From Bettongia penicillata ogilbyi (lineage: Eukaryota > Chordata > Mammalia > Diprotodontia > Potoroidae): 64,000 bases of DNA. Shown one piece after another: positions 47,720 through 60,278 of this stretch; the stretch's first letter is position 1; each line of letters opens with the position of its first letter. A model generated the notes under the pieces. That model was given only the letters and a program-made list of their open reading frames with translations, was not told where the DNA came from and did not search any database. A program made the position numbers and the translations under genes. Location: positions 1,249,001-1,313,000 of the forward strand of contig JAJHZJ010000013.1 in NCBI GenBank assembly GCA_023548195.1, in the 5' to 3' direction.

Positions 47720-48320
47720 AAGCCAGAAAGTGCTTTTCAGACTTAAAGTACTGTATAAATATTAACTATCATCATTGTCATCATAATTGTCTTTAATTCT
47801 TCCTTCTTTTCTCCTATATCTAATCAGTTTTCATACCCTGACATCTCTTCCTTTGATTTGTTTATTTGTTTTAAATTCCACCTTCTCTGTACCCACTCCA
47901 AGATCCCTACATCATCACAATTGCATTATGTTTACTGAATTATTGCAAATATCCGAGCTAATTTCCCTTCCTTCAGTTCCCCTCTTTGTTCCCTCCTCCC
48001 CCCAAGTCAATGCTGCATATTGGTGGCTAGATGATCTTCCTAAAATATTGTTTTCATAATGTCACCCCTTTGCTCCCTTGTTCCCTCAAGAGTCATCAAA
48101 TCAGTACTACCATTTCTGGAAAGTTCAAGTCAGTCAATTGCCCTGTAGCTCTATTTAACATCTAAGTGACTTCCCAATTAGGCTATATGTATTATCTTCC
48201 TTTATCAGAATGTAAAATCCTTAAGGACAGGCACTCTTTCTGTTTGTATTTGTATCTCAAGGTTTCAACAGCTTGCCCTGAACAAAATAAACCCTAGTAA
48301 ATGCTTTTTCATTTTTTTCA
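47720..48320 (+). repeat. L2/L3-type LINE 3' region
   Basis: Sense CR1-clade words: ttttaaattccaccttctct, gaattattgcaaatatccga, ggacaggcactctttctg and an ending like aaataaaccctagtaaatgc. The 90-codon frame at 47787-48059 is inside it. Confidence 0.55.
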
Positions 48321-48574
48321 TTATTAAAGAACCTATAACTCATTACTTTGGCAATTTGAAACCTCTGCATGCCTTCTCAGAATAATGTTTTTAAGGATGT
48401 AAAATAAAATATTTAGGATTACGAAGAAAGCAAATTCTGTTGAAATAAAGATATTTTTTCCCCAATAGAGCTTCATTAGATTTCCTGAAATCTAAAGATC
48501 CTTGCTACAGCAGATTCCCTCTCTCTTACCTGACTTTTGGGGCCCTCTGTAATCTGGCCAAAATCTACCTATTC

Positions 48575-48765
48575 AATCTTATTTCTACTGCTTGGAGTGG
48601 TACAGTGGATAGATTACTAGATTTGGAGCCAAAGGGCTTGAATTCATACTGTAACTCTGTATGACCAAGGGGTAAAACACAACTTCTCCAGACCTCAGTT
48701 TTCCTCATTTATATCCTGAAGACTGTGCTGTTTCCAATTCTAAATCTATGATCCATTTCTCCCAA
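48575..48765 (+). repeat. MIR/MAR-type SINE
   Basis: Contains gtggtacagtggatagatta, ttggagccaaagggcttgaa and cctcagttttcctcatttat. Confidence 0.65.
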
Positions 48766-50105
48766 TATACTTTTTGCTCCAGTAAAAGGTCTCTCCAGGT
48801 CTCTTGTAATATTCCAGTTTTAGTTACACTTTTTCGTGTTTGCTCACCTTGCTTTCTCTACCTAAAATTATTCACACAGATATGTAATGGAGGACTTCTG
48901 AAGCAATCATTTGCCTACATAACTGATGCATTATAAAAGTGGAAGAAACTGGGAACTCTGTTTTTGGAGAAACATGAGGCATAATGGAAATGCCTTCCTC
49001 CTAAACTGGAACATGTGCAAATATTTTGTAATTGGTTCTGGTCTGGTAACCACATGTTGAAGAGAAAGGTTTTGATTGCTATGTAGCCAGAAGTGGGGTG
49101 GGGACCTTCAATAGGCAATAGTCTACCAGTCAGTCATTTTAGTCTGACTCTTTGCCACATGGCTGTATTCAGGCGAGAGAAGAAGACTCGTTGTAAAAGG
49201 AAAGGTCTGAGGCCCTGTACACCTAAGACTAAATGTGCAGTGAATATGGGCTTCAGCTCTCTGCCTTTGTATGTATTTTTCTGCTTCTCAATTAAGGAGA
49301 CTAGAGATAGCTACTACCTAACGAGCTTCAAAAAATCTGAAGAGTGAGCCACTAGACAGGAGGTCCTAGAATGGAGCATATGATGCATCTGGAGTCTAGA
49401 TTCTAGACAGTTGAAGACCAAAGCTCCCCTGAGTGGGTACAGGAACAATCTTCAGGAATTAGTCCAGTAGAAGCTAAAACAAAGACAGCCAGTATTAATG
49501 CTGCATTGGGATATAAATTTGGTGGGACCTACACTATTTAAAAAAACTGTATGGTCATTTTGCATGATTACACACGTATAAACTATATTGGATTACTTAC
49601 TATCTCGGAGCAGGAAGGAAGGGATAGAAATTGTAATTCAAAACTTTTTTAAAATGTTAAAATTGGACGGAAATAAAATGTATATAAAAATGCTTGTTGA
49701 CAGGTTAAAAAAAATAAAACTTACTGGAAAAAACACTGCACTGTCTGAGCCATTCCCCTCAGAGACGAAAGATGTGACTCCCACTAAAAGTTGGAAGGGG
49801 TAGATGTTTGTACTTCTGTTCTTGCTATATCTGCAAAATAATTGTCACTTAGAAACCTATTGATGTGGAAACTGTGGTGTTAGTGACTGACAATTTACAA
49901 TGGAATGAGGAGTGGGGGATTGAGGTAATAACATTAGAAAAAAATGCCTTCGATCTCCTAACACCCTAGGAGCTCGGAAGGGAGATGTATATATAAAGAT
50001 ATTCTTTAAGTGGAGATCAAGATCTTACAATGGATATACTATGAAGAAAGTTAGTGCTAAGAAATACTCCTTATTCCCCCTCAGGAAAAGGGGAATCAGA
50101 ACTTC
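48766..50105. other. Gene-free stretch
   Basis: No gene or repeat identified; frames up to 84 codons show no known domain. Confidence 0.4.
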
Positions 50106-50109
50106 TCTG

Positions 50110-50112
<3 letters not shown>

Positions 50113-50178
<66 letters not shown>

Positions 50179-50215
50179 CACACACACACACACATACACA
50201 CGCACACACACATAT
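50113..50215 (+). repeat. (AT)32 followed by (AC)n microsatellite
   Basis: An uninterrupted run of 32 AT units (50113-50176) joins an imperfect AC run. The YIYIYI frames are artefacts. Confidence 0.97.
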
Positions 50216-50364
50216 TATATGTATGCATGTCTGTGTCTGTGTCTATAGCCTAATAGCTTGGGGAGCACAAGTAGTCTGAGAGAGTAGGAGTTGGAATGAG
50301 ATTCCTCAGAGCTTACATGTATGGCTATGTACATAGTGCACTAAAATTCTTAACCTCCAAAGGA

Positions 50365-50530
50365 GGTTGTACAAATATTATTGACCTTTTTGTAGATGAG
50401 GAAATTGATTATCAGAGAGATTATAGCATTTTCCTATGTTCACTCAGTTAGAAAATGTACTAACCTGGATGCAAACCTCAAGTGTCTTGAATCTGAGTTG
50501 AACACTTTTCCCACTGTACCAGACTGTACT
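50365..50530 (-). repeat. MIR fragment
   Basis: Contains ttttgtagatgaggaaattg and gcaaacctcaagtgtcttga. Confidence 0.55.
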
Positions 50531-50594
50531 CCTTCCGTTTTCACAAACTGTACTCTTTAAGGTCTGGCTTTCCTTAAATCTATAGTCAATACAA

Positions 50595-50850
50595 CATTTT
50601 GTTCAGTCATTTCAGTCATGTCTGACTCTTCATGATACTGTTTTGGGGCTTTGTTGGCAAAGCTACTGAAGTGTTTTGCCATTTCCTTCTCTAGTTCATT
50701 TTACAGATGAGGAAACTGAGGCAAGCAGGGTTAAGTGACTTGCCCACACAGCTAGTAAATGTCTGAAGCTGGATTTGAATTCAAGAAGATGAGTCTTTTT
50801 GACTCCAGGCTGGGCACTCCTCTATTCACTATGTCATCTAGTTACCTCCA
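50595..50850 (-). repeat. MAR1-type SINE, antisense
   Basis: The only antisense full MAR1 in the window: starts with the tail (ttgttcagtcatttcagtca), then ttttacagatgaggaaactg, and ends with the head (ttcactatgtcatctagtta). Confidence 0.85.
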
Positions 50851-50939
50851 ATACAACATAGTTTCACATTTAATTGTTCTCTAATCTATGCTATTTTTGT
50901 CTCCCAAGTTAGACTGTAAGCTGCTTAAGTGCTTATTTC

Positions 50940-51380
50940 ATTTACAGCTACAGTCAGCACAGCAAAGTGAAATGAACATTAGACTAATAGAAAAAAAAAC
51001 ACAACCCCAGGAGTCAAGAGATAGGAGTTTGAGTTCCTCTTTACAATTGAATGTCTTTGTGATTGTGGGGAGTTATTTAATGTCCATGAGACTCAGGTAC
51101 CCTAGCTCTAAAATAAGAGAAGTTAAATTAGATAATAACAAAAGATCCTCCCAGTCCTTTTAATAACTCAGTCATAACAAGGATGAGTGAAAAGGTAAAT
51201 GAAAAACAACATGATCTAGCTGAAAGAGCACCTGATTTGGAGTCAGAAAACCTTGTTCTGTTATTTACAACCTGAGTAATCTTGAGCAGGTTGCCTAACT
51301 CATCTGTGCCTCAGTTTCCTCAACTGTATAATAATGGATCTTTACTCTTGTATCTCTAAATCTTGTGATCCTAATTATGG
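50940..51380 (+). repeat. Two MIR SINEs
   Basis: First at 50950-51150 (ccccaggagtcaagagatag), second at 51205-51380 (tgatttggagtcagaaaacc, gtgcctcagtttcctcaact). Confidence 0.65.
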
Positions 51381-51407
51381 TCATGAATACTCTTGTAACT
51401 CTTGTAA

Positions 51408-52052
51408 TGTCATGACAGGTGTGCCCAGCCCAAAAAAAAGGTGGAATTTCGTTTCATTTTTAAAATGTATATGTCTAAAAGAAAGTTGATTGTTGAATTT
51501 TTTAAAAAGTTGTTAGTTTTGGGGGTTTTTTTTTGGTTGGTGAGTAAAAATAATACCCTTTATGACCAAATATTCATAAAAAACAATTATTAAAATAAGT
51601 TCCTTGGGTGCCTATCCTAGTGTACTGTGTATGTCTATGCCCCTAATATGCACTTGACAACAGAGTTGTAATAGGAACAATATTCTCACCCCGCCTCCAT
51701 GCAGGTTAGATTCATTTTTCCTTAAAAGTATTAAGCTTTCCTCAAGGGTTGGTTTGCTCAAGGTACTAAAGGCTCCAACTGTTGACCTAAGTACAAAGCA
51801 GCCATGAGGAACACTAGGGATTCTCTGACACTTGACTTGTGGATCTCAATGGGCAACTTGGGATAGGGAGATTGGTTCAGGTGAATCAAGCAGAGATGTC
51901 CCCAATTCCTGTCTTTGGTGAATATTCTTCTCTTGCTGTGGCTAAGTAAATCTCCTTTTGTTGATTGCTGAATGACTTCTGGATGCCTCTTTTTGTTCCA
52001 ATATCAAACCTAAACCAGATAGACTAACTTGATTGAATTTCAGTCCACAACA
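51408..52052 (+). mobile_element. Probable solo LTR of an endogenous retrovirus
   Basis: A 645-bp segment begins TGTCATGACAGG and ends TCCACAACA (TG...CA with short TGT...ACA inverted ends) and is flanked by the 4-bp repeat GTAA at 51404-51407 and 52053-52056, as for ERV1-type integrations. Near its right side lies aagtaaatctccttttgttg, like the R/U5 part of an LTR. No internal viral genes are present. The family is not identified and the 4-bp duplication could be chance. Confidence 0.5.
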
Positions 52053-52154
52053 GTAATCAAACACTCTCACTCTTTGAAGTAACTTGCAGACAGATCTAAA
52101 ATGTAAGCCTTAAATGTCTGAACTATATTGATTTAGACAGTTATATCTAAGTAA

Positions 52155-52360
52155 AACCCTGAGGCAGCTGGATAGAAAGAGTACTGAACCTGGAGTCAGG
52201 AAAATCTGAGTTCAAATCCAGCCTCAGACCTTTACTAGCCATATGACCCTGTGTAGTCTATGTTTGCCTTAATCCAGTGGAGAAGGAAATGGCAAACTAC
52301 TCCAATATCTTTGTCCAAGAGACCATGAAGAGTCAGATATGACTGACGGAACAATAAAAC
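52155..52360 (+). repeat. MAR1-type SINE
   Basis: Has gaggcagctggatagaaaga, gagttcaaatccagcctcag and the tail ccaatatctttgtccaagag. Confidence 0.8.
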
Positions 52361-52599
52361 TCCTATAATAAATTCCATGTACAGTTTCTTCAAAGTGTTA
52401 GATAAACAGTTTCTAATGATTTCTCATTTTGGTCTTAAGAAAGTAAAAAAAAAAATCTTCATTTTCATAGAAACTAGCAAATCACAGAATCTCAGATTTG
52501 GAAGAAGCCTCTGGGACTATCTTATCCTACCCATGACTGAAAAGACAAAGTACTGGGTTTGAAAAGCAAGAAGGAATCCAATACTAACATTAAAAAACC

Positions 52600-55545
52600 C
52601 AATATTAGACATAAATGGAGGAAAAATTAACCTCTCCTAATTTTAAATGCAAATGGGTTAAACTAGCAAATGAAATGAAAAGGAATGATAAATTAGATAA
52701 GAAAACAAAACACCACAATCAATTGAATTTAAGAAGCATATTTAAAAAGCAAAGATATGTAAAGAATAAAAATGAGATGCTAGAAAAAAATTTCTACATG
52801 TATCAGGTGAATCCAAAAAAACCAGGAGTAGCAGTCATCCCATCAGACAAAGCAGAAACAAACTTTTGTAATGTGAAAAAGGACAAATGAGGAAACTGCT
52901 GAAAACAAACCAATATCAATATTAAAACTATGTGATCCAAATGCCTCTGTATCCATTAATAAAGGAAAAATTGAACTAATTGAAAGAACATATGAACAGT
53001 AATACAACAGTGACAGGAGATTTCCATTTCCTTATCTCAGTTTTGGATAAATCTAATAGAAAAACAAAAGGGAAAATGAAGTTACTAGAGAAACTAGAGT
53101 TAAATATCTTATGGCATCTTCTAAACAGGACTGCTAAAGAGTTTATTTTTCAGGATGGACCTGAATTTGACCATGTAGTAGGGCACAGATATATGCAAAT
53201 AAATGTAAAAAAAAGCAGAAATAGTAAGTATATCCTTTACACAACAACACCACCAACAAAAACAAACCAATAAACATAGCAATCAATTGAAGGAGCACAA
53301 GCAAAATACACAAAGCTATATGGAACATTAATGAAATCCTAAGTAATTACGTGAAAGAAAATGATAATAATGAAACAACGTAATAAAGTTTCTGGGATGC
53401 AGCTAACACAGTCTTCAGAGGGAAAACCATATCCCTACAAACATACCTTTAAAAATATGTAGTAAGGTTTGCTAAGTTGTTTGCAAATTTAAAAAAAACT
53501 TCAAATAAACATAAAAGAAAATATTTTAAAAACTAGAGTAGAAATACATGAACTGGAAAGGAAAAATGGAAATAAATAAAACTAGAAGCTAGTTATTTTA
53601 AAATATTAATAAACTTTATAAACCTTTAGCCAATCTAATTAAAAAGAAGAGAGGAAAATCAAATCAACAAAATAGCATATGAACAAAATGAAATCACAAG
53701 AAAGATAGAAGAAATATAAAGGATTTTCAAAACCTTCTGTGTACAGCTATATGCTATCAAAACTGAGAACACAAAAGAAGTAGAGGAATATCTTTTTTAA
53801 AAAAATGCCCTAACAGAAGATCAGAGATCCTAAATTATCGAAACTCAGAAAAATAAATAGAGCTATCTATAAAGGAACTACCAAACGGGGTAAAAATACA
53901 AACCTTGATCTTTATGAATTCAAAGGTGAATTCTATAAAATCTTTAAAGAATATTTAGTATTAATACTACATAAATCATTCTCAGAAACTGAGAAAGAAA
54001 ACACCCTATCAGATTCCTCTTCTGAGACAATTATAGTTTTAATACCTGAAACAGGGAAGGAGGAAGTATAAGAGAACAACCACCAATATCATTGATGAAT
54101 ATCGATTCAAATATTTTAAATAAAATCCTGTCAAATAGGCTACATAGATTCATCCATGAAATTATTCATCATGATCAAGTTGATTTCTACCAGGAAGGCA
54201 AGCATGATTTGTCATTAGGAAAATAATCAACATTATTAATCATATTAAAAACTAAGACATCTTAAATCACATGAGTATCTCAATAAATGTTGAAGACACC
54301 TTTGAAAAAAATATAATATTCATTTATGCTAAAAAGCCTTATGAAATATAAGTATATACTTTTAAAAGAAGGATCTTTTTAAAATATCACAAAAAATATT
54401 TTCTGTGTAAAACAAAGCAAGTACCACATGCAACAGGGATAAACTAGAACTTTTCCCAATAAGTATATGAGTAATGCAAAAATGCCTACTTTCATTTGAT
54501 ATAGTTCTGGAGATGCTAACAATAGCAGTAAATAAATAAAGAAATTAATGCATAAAGATAGGTGAAGAGGAACTCAAATCATTCTTATTTATTGATGATA
54601 TTATAGTATATTTGTAAAATCCTAGAGAATCAGCAAAGATATTGACCTAATTAATATCTTCAGTAAAGTTGCAGTCTACAAAATAAACCGTAAAAAATCA
54701 ACAGCATTTCTACATAATAATAACAGAACCCAAGAAGCAAAAATGGAAAGGAAAATCCCCTTTTAACAACTATATAAAAATCTATATATGATATCTGAGG
54801 ATCAACATATGAAAACATAAAAAACTTACACAAATTCAATCATAATGTGTTCCCTAAACAAATAAAAACTTAGATAGCTGAAGAAATATTCAGTGCTCAT
54901 GTCTGGGGCATGTCAGTATAATAAAAATAACTACCAGCAATTGATTCATCAAATTATTACAAAAATTAATTTACAGTTTTAATGATTTGCCAATCAAATT
55001 AACAGATGTATTTTAAAGAGCTTGACAAAAAATAAATTTCATTTGGAAAAAAATCTATTATATCAAGGAAAAATAATTTTTAAAGAGAAAAGGGGAATAG
55101 TATTTCCATATCTCAAGCTATAATCATGATGTACCAATTATCTAAACCATCTGATACTGGTTAAAAAATAAAGAGATATGTCAATAGAATAATCTAGACA
55201 AGGGAGAATCAGAGACAATGAAATTCAAGAATTGTGTTCAATAATATGAAAAAAATAAATTACTTGGGAAAGAACTCCCTATTCATAATAAGCACTACTG
55301 TGAAGACTGGAAACTAGTCTGGCAGAAATTAGACCAACATCTTATGCCATGTTCCACACTATATAAATGGATATGTAGCCTTAATATTGAATAACATACT
55401 ATTAAAAATTTAAAAAGAAGCAGACCATATACTTCTCACAGCTATGCAGAGATATATTCTCAGCCAAACCAGTGATAGTGTCAATTACAGAAAATAAAAT
55501 AGATAACTTCAGTTAAATGGGGGTGAAAAGTTTCTACACAACTGG
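52600..55545 (+). pseudogene. Decayed L1 ORF2 (endonuclease to C-terminal part)
   Basis: Frame-broken but collinear with L1 ORF2. Endonuclease words include KKPGVAVIPSDKAETNFCNV (about 52813-52872) and FDHVVGHRYMQINVKKS (about 53167). Then come the linker (aaactagaagctagttattt), the RT N-terminal part (accaatatcattgatgaata, tcatcatgatcaagttgatt) and the C-terminal part (ctactgtgaagactggaaac at about 55297). Many stops and indels. The frames at 52615-52890 and 52980-53273 are pieces of it. An old, inactive copy; no ORF1 is joined to it. Confidence 0.75.
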
Positions 55546-55584
55546 CAGGAAGGAGAGGGAAGAAAAGGGTAAGGGAAAAGGCAT

Positions 55585-55825
55585 TTATATAAAGCCTACC
55601 ATGTGTCAGTCACTGTTATAAGTACTTTTTTTTTTTTAGAAATATTATCTCATTTGATGCTCACAATAACCCTATGAATTGGATGCTATTATCATAACAC
55701 TCATTTTACATTTGAGGAAACTGAGGCAAATGGAGATTAAGTGACTTGCCCAGGGTCACCCAGCTAGTAAGTATCTGAGGCTGGATTTGCACTCTATCCA
55801 CCGTACCACCTAGTTGCCTTTATAT
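55585..55825 (-). repeat. MIR/THER1 SINE, full length
   Basis: Contains taccatgtgtcagtcactgt, tgaggaaactgaggcaaatg, gacttgcccagggtcaccca and ends accacctagttgcc. Confidence 0.8.
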
Positions 55826-55884
55826 TTAATTACTTTCTATTTCTTTTTATAGGTATATACTTATTTCTGTCCTGGTCATATCTC

Positions 55885-56000
55885 CTCTTAGAATATAAGT
55901 ACCTTACAAGGAATTATTTCATTTATTGCATTCATATCCCCAGCATCTAACTCTGTACCTGGCACATAGTTGACAAATAATAAATGCTTCCTGAATAATT
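55885..56000 (+). repeat. L2 3' end
   Basis: Contains tcatatccccagcatctaac and gtacctggcacatagttgac, ending aataaatgcttcctgaat. Confidence 0.75.
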
Positions 56001-56500
56001 CACTGATAGACATGAGTCTAGGGTTCATTTTTCAACTATGTATTGGGGCTGCCCAGTTATAAGTACTGGTACACAATTATGGGTGTAACTCCTCATCAAG
56101 AACGATTGATTTTGGGGTTGTCTAGTGATTGTGATGAGGATATTCCCCAGGATAGTCTGAAGGTGTTTGCTGATCCAGAATAGCACATTTAATTTGTATG
56201 GAAAGCTACAAAAAATAGAATGCAAGTAAAGCCTATGTCTGTAACTGCTCAACGAGTCAAGAAATATTTACTAAGTATCTACTACGTTCCAGGCAATGTG
56301 CTCCTACCACATGTGAGCAGTAGATGTTGTAAAACATGTCACCTATCCCTACTAACAGTACACATATATCTAGTGTAATTTTGAGGGATTTAAAGAACTG
56401 CTTTTATATCCAAATTGCCTCTTGCATCTCTCCTTGGTTTCATTTCCACTGATGTCTCTGCTGAATATTCGGTCACTGGTATTCCTCTTCCCTTTTCTAG
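56001..56500. other. No gene recognised
   Basis: A short antisense L2 end is seen at 56255-56305. Otherwise unassigned. Confidence 0.4.
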
Positions 56501-56504
56501 AGTC

Positions 56505-56620
56505 CTTCTGTGTTTTGTAAGCTCCTCAAGAATAGAAACTTTTTTTTCTTATTTGTATCCTCAGCACTTAGAACAATGCCTGGCACACAGTAGGTACTTA
56601 ATAAGTATTACTGAATTGAA
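56505..56620 (+). repeat. L2 3' end
   Basis: Contains ttgtatcctcagcacttaga and gcctggcacacagtaggtac. The 159-codon frame at 56415-56894 runs through this repeat and is therefore not believed to be a gene. Confidence 0.75.
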
Positions 56621-57180
56621 CTTAATCTGGTGTAATTTTCAGGAACTTCAAATTTTGTTAACTAGGGGGAAAGTGAGGTGTGTTGTCGTTGTTGCTGTTG
56701 TTTTTTGCTTTTCCAGCATGGTGCCAGAAATTGCTGCTTCTATGCTTCTCTATCTTTTTGAGTTTTCACTGGAGTATTTGCATGGTCTATCCTCACTCAT
56801 GGGGGTTTGGAAAATAGGGAGGAGACCATGGGAGATGGAAAGACAAAAGGGAGCAGCAGGAATATTTTTCTCTCTGAACAAAAAGACTCTATAAGAGGGA
56901 CTGAGCATGTGGGAGGGATATTGCTTGTACTCTCCGGAAATGGAATTTTATGGTCCTAATCTGGATAAGCATGATGTCTGGGGATTATGGTTGAAAAAGA
57001 TTAGCACAAGGTCTAGAGAGAGATCTTCACAGTCTTACTTGTTTTGGGGTGCTATCAAGCTAAAGTTATTGGTCTGACTAACAAAAGAACTGGAAATACT
57101 GCACTAGACCTGACGCCCATTCTAAAATAGATGTAACTGGTGAGGAAGCATTGGAAGCAGAATGAACCCCAGGAGTAACT
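56621..57180. other. Unassigned stretch
   Basis: No gene or repeat family recognised. Confidence 0.35.
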
Positions 57181-57184
57181 GTGT

Positions 57185-57432
57185 AGAGGCCAGTAGGTGG
57201 TACCATGGACAGAGTACCGAAGCTGGAGTCAGAAAGACCTGAGTTCACGTTCAGCCTGAGACACTTACTAGTTGTGTGATCCTGGCGGAGTCACTTCACC
57301 CTGTTTGCTTCAGTTTTCTCATTTGTAAAATGAGCTGGAGAAAGAAATAGCAAATCACTCCAGTATGTTTGCCAAGAAAACCCTAAATGGGGTTACAAAG
57401 AGTTGAACAGGACTGAACATCAACAACAACCA
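57185..57432 (+). repeat. MAR1-type SINE
   Basis: Has ccagtaggtggtaccatgga, gagttcacgttcagcctgag and a tail ending gactgaacatcaacaacaac. Confidence 0.9.
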
Positions 57433-58319
57433 ATGAGAGGTTAGGCGCTCACAGTGCAGGTACCCAGACCTCATGCAGAAGATACAATTAAGATGAGTCA
57501 TAGCCAGGAACGCCAAGAGGTGGATGGAGGTGAGGAAGAAAGCATTCTACGAGTGGCTGGCAGAGGTGGGGGGAAGGAGGAAGGTGGGAATGGGGGTGTG
57601 CGGAAGAGAGGGGAGATAACCAGTAAAAAAGCCCAGTCAGGAAATAGAATATGGTGTACTACAGAGAACAGTGGTAGGACCACATCTCTGGCTCACTGAG
57701 TACTTCTGGAGGACAGCTACCCTGGGAATAAGTGACCACTCCATCTTAGAATTGCTGATAGAGGAGGAGAGGAAACCTAGGCATAAAGTATGCTTAGATT
57801 TCAGCAAAGCCTTAGACAAAGTTTCTATAAGCTATACTTAAAGATAAAATGAAGAGAATTAGACTAGATGACTATTGTTTGGTGCCACAGGGATCTTTTC
57901 TTATTCAGCACTTTTCTAAATCACCCAGGTGAACACATAAGGACTGCTACGCTTATAAAACTTGCAGGTTGCATGAAATTTGGAGGGAGTAGATAGTATG
58001 TTGTGTAATAGAATTAGATCCACATATATTTTGACAAGATAATATAAGGTTCTGAAGTGAATATAATGAAATTTAATGGAGATAAATATAACATTCTACA
58101 CTTCGATTCTAAAATTAACTTTACAAATACAGGATGGTGGAGGCACGTTTAGACAATGCTTTCCATGAAAACAATCTGGGAGGGTGTTAGGGCACCTTAA
58201 TAGAAATATGATTCAAAGTTGTGACATAGCAGCCAAAAAAGGCTAATGCTATTCTGAATATCATTAAGAGGCATGAATACAATGTCCATGTTTCCTTTGA
58301 AGAAAAGTTTTGAGGCTGT

Positions 58320-58560
58320 TGTAAATAATAATAAATAACATTTAGTATAATGCTTTAATGCTGACAAAGCTCATATCACTTATATTTATCTCATTTGATC
58401 CTCTGACTTAGCATCCATTTATAGACATGGAAAAAGTCTGAGAGATGTTAAGTGACTTGGATAGGCTCACACAAGTAAAAAGTGTCTGAAGCAGGATTCA
58501 AACTCAGGTCTCCACAAAATCACCTTCCTAAACTGCAGGCTCAAGAGGAGTCAACAGTAT
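58320..58560 (-). repeat. MIR SINE inside the L3 element
   Basis: Contains taataaataacatttagtat, catttgatcctctgactta and gattcaaactcaggtctcca. Confidence 0.7.
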
Positions 58561-58814
58561 GGCAGAGCAGCTTTTAAAAAGGCTCATTTACAATCTATTC
58601 TAAACTGCATTAAGATATTAAGTCTAAGGACCAGAATGAGGGAGATAAAGAGCACCACTATACTTTTCCTTGCTGTGGCCACCTCTGGAATCTTGTGCTC
58701 GAGTCTGAGCACCGCATCTTGAGACAAAACAAACATCTAGAACATTTCCAGAAAAGGGTAACTAGAAGAATGAGAGTTTAGCAGAACGTACTACACAGTA
58801 AATGGGGGAAGGAA

Positions 58815-58945
58815 CTGTGGATAGTCAGTCAGTCAGTCAGCAAGTATTTATTAATCACTTAACCTGGGTCAGGTACTGTGCTAAGTTCTGGGAATACACA
58901 CACAAGAAGAAAGACAGTCCTTGCACTCAAGGAACTTACATTCTA
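58815..58945 (-). repeat. L2 3' end, antisense, with (GTCA)n start
   Basis: Contains caggtactgtgctaagttct, ggaatacacacacaagaaga and actcaaggaacttacattct. Confidence 0.75.
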
Positions 58946-58949
58946 ATTT

Positions 58950-59975
58950 TGTTACTGTTGTTCGGTCTTATCTGGCTCTTCATGGCCCATGGACCATACC
59001 ACAATGGGCGCTTCAATCTTCCACTAATTCTCTAAGTCTATCCAGGCTCATGTTCATTGTTTCCGTGACAGTCTATCCAACTCATCCTCTACCTTCTCTT
59101 TTTCTCTTTAATGTTTCCCAACATCAGGGTCTTTTCCAATGAGTCCCACCTTCTCATGATATGGCTGAAGTAGTTAAGCTTCATCTTCAATTATTTGATC
59201 TTCTAGGGAATAGTCTGAATTAATTTCTTTAAGTATTGATTGATTTGATCTCCTTGCTATCCAAGAGACTCTCAAAAGTCTCCTCCAGTACAAAAGATTC
59301 TGTGACACTTGGCTTTCCTTATAGTCCAACTCTCACAGCTACACATTGCTACTGGAAAAAACCAAAGCTTTGACAGTATGGACTTTTTAGGCAAGGCAAT
59401 GTCTCTGCTTTTAAGTACTCTGTTCAGATTTGCCATAGCTTCTCTTCCAGCTACTGGAAAAAACCAAAGCTTTGACAATATGGACTTTTTAGGCAAGGCA
59501 ATGTATCTGCTTTTAAGTATGCTGTTCAGATTTGCCATAGCTTCTCTTCCAAGGAACAAGCATCTTTTAATTTCATGGCTGCAGTCGCCATCATGTAGTG
59601 ATCTTTGAGCCCAAGAATATAAAATCTGACACAGCTTCCTTTCTTCTCTCTCTATTTTCCAGGAAGTGGTGGGACCAGTTGTCAAGATCTTCATTTTCTT
59701 GATGTTAAGCTTCAAGCCAGCTTTTCCACTTTCCTCTTTCACCCTCATCAAGAGGCTTCCTAATTGTTCTTCACTTTCTGCTGATAGAGTGGTGTATCTG
59801 AAAGTGCTGATATTTTCCCCAAACTTTAATTCTGGCTTTTGATTTTGATTGTCCAGCCTGGCATTTCACATGGTGTACTCTGCATATGTTAAATAAATAA
59901 GGTGACAATATATAGCCTTGTTGTAATTCCTTTCCAGTCTTACACCATCCTAATGGGGGAAGACAATACATGCAA
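58950..59975 (-). pseudogene. RTE (BovB-like) LINE, RT C-terminal part and 3' end
   Basis: On the minus strand, frame-broken RTE reverse transcriptase is clear: QQGYILSPYLFNI (about 59920), KEESGKAGLKLNIKKMKI (59742-59689), DGDCSHEIKR (about 59590) and LPKKSILSKLWFFPV. The RT box YADD is lost in a frame shift. The 3' end matches the RTE terminus (gtccatgggccatgaagagc then cgaacaacagtaac on the minus strand at 58990-58950). RTE elements encode an AP-type endonuclease and RT and are the likely mobilisers of SINEs with the same tail. An in-frame 102-bp tandem duplication (59349-59450 and 59451-59552) repeats 34 residues. Confidence 0.85.
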
Positions 59976-60044
59976 GGAAGCTGAAGGGGTAAAGGCTGGC
60001 ATAGGAACATGGTAGAAAGTTTGATAAAGATATGGTAGGCTTAG

Positions 60045-60278
60045 CGGGGAACATAATTATAACTATCATTATGAAATTTTCTTAATTCTTTTTTCATTTG
60101 ATCCTGGGATGTAGGTGCTATTATTATTCCCATTTTACAGATGAGAAAACTGAGGTAGATGGAGGTTACATGATTTGTCTAGGATAACACAACTAACAGA
60201 TATTAGAGGCAAGGTTTGAATTCAGGTGTTTTTGACTCCAGGTCCTGACTCTATCCACTGCACCACCTAGCTGCCTCT
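60045..60278 (-). repeat. MIR/THER1 SINE
   Basis: Contains ttattattcccattttacag, gaggtagatggaggttacat and ends gcaccacctagctgcct. Confidence 0.8.

Noticed and set aside
47787..48059. 90-codon plus-strand frame with a signal-like start
   Set aside because: Part of an L2/L3 3' region.
56415..56894. 159-codon plus-strand frame
   Set aside because: It runs through an L2 3' end at 56505-56620 and shows no domain.
59272..59751. 159-codon minus-strand frame as a possible host gene
   Set aside because: It is RTE reverse transcriptase with an internal duplication and frame shifts on either side.
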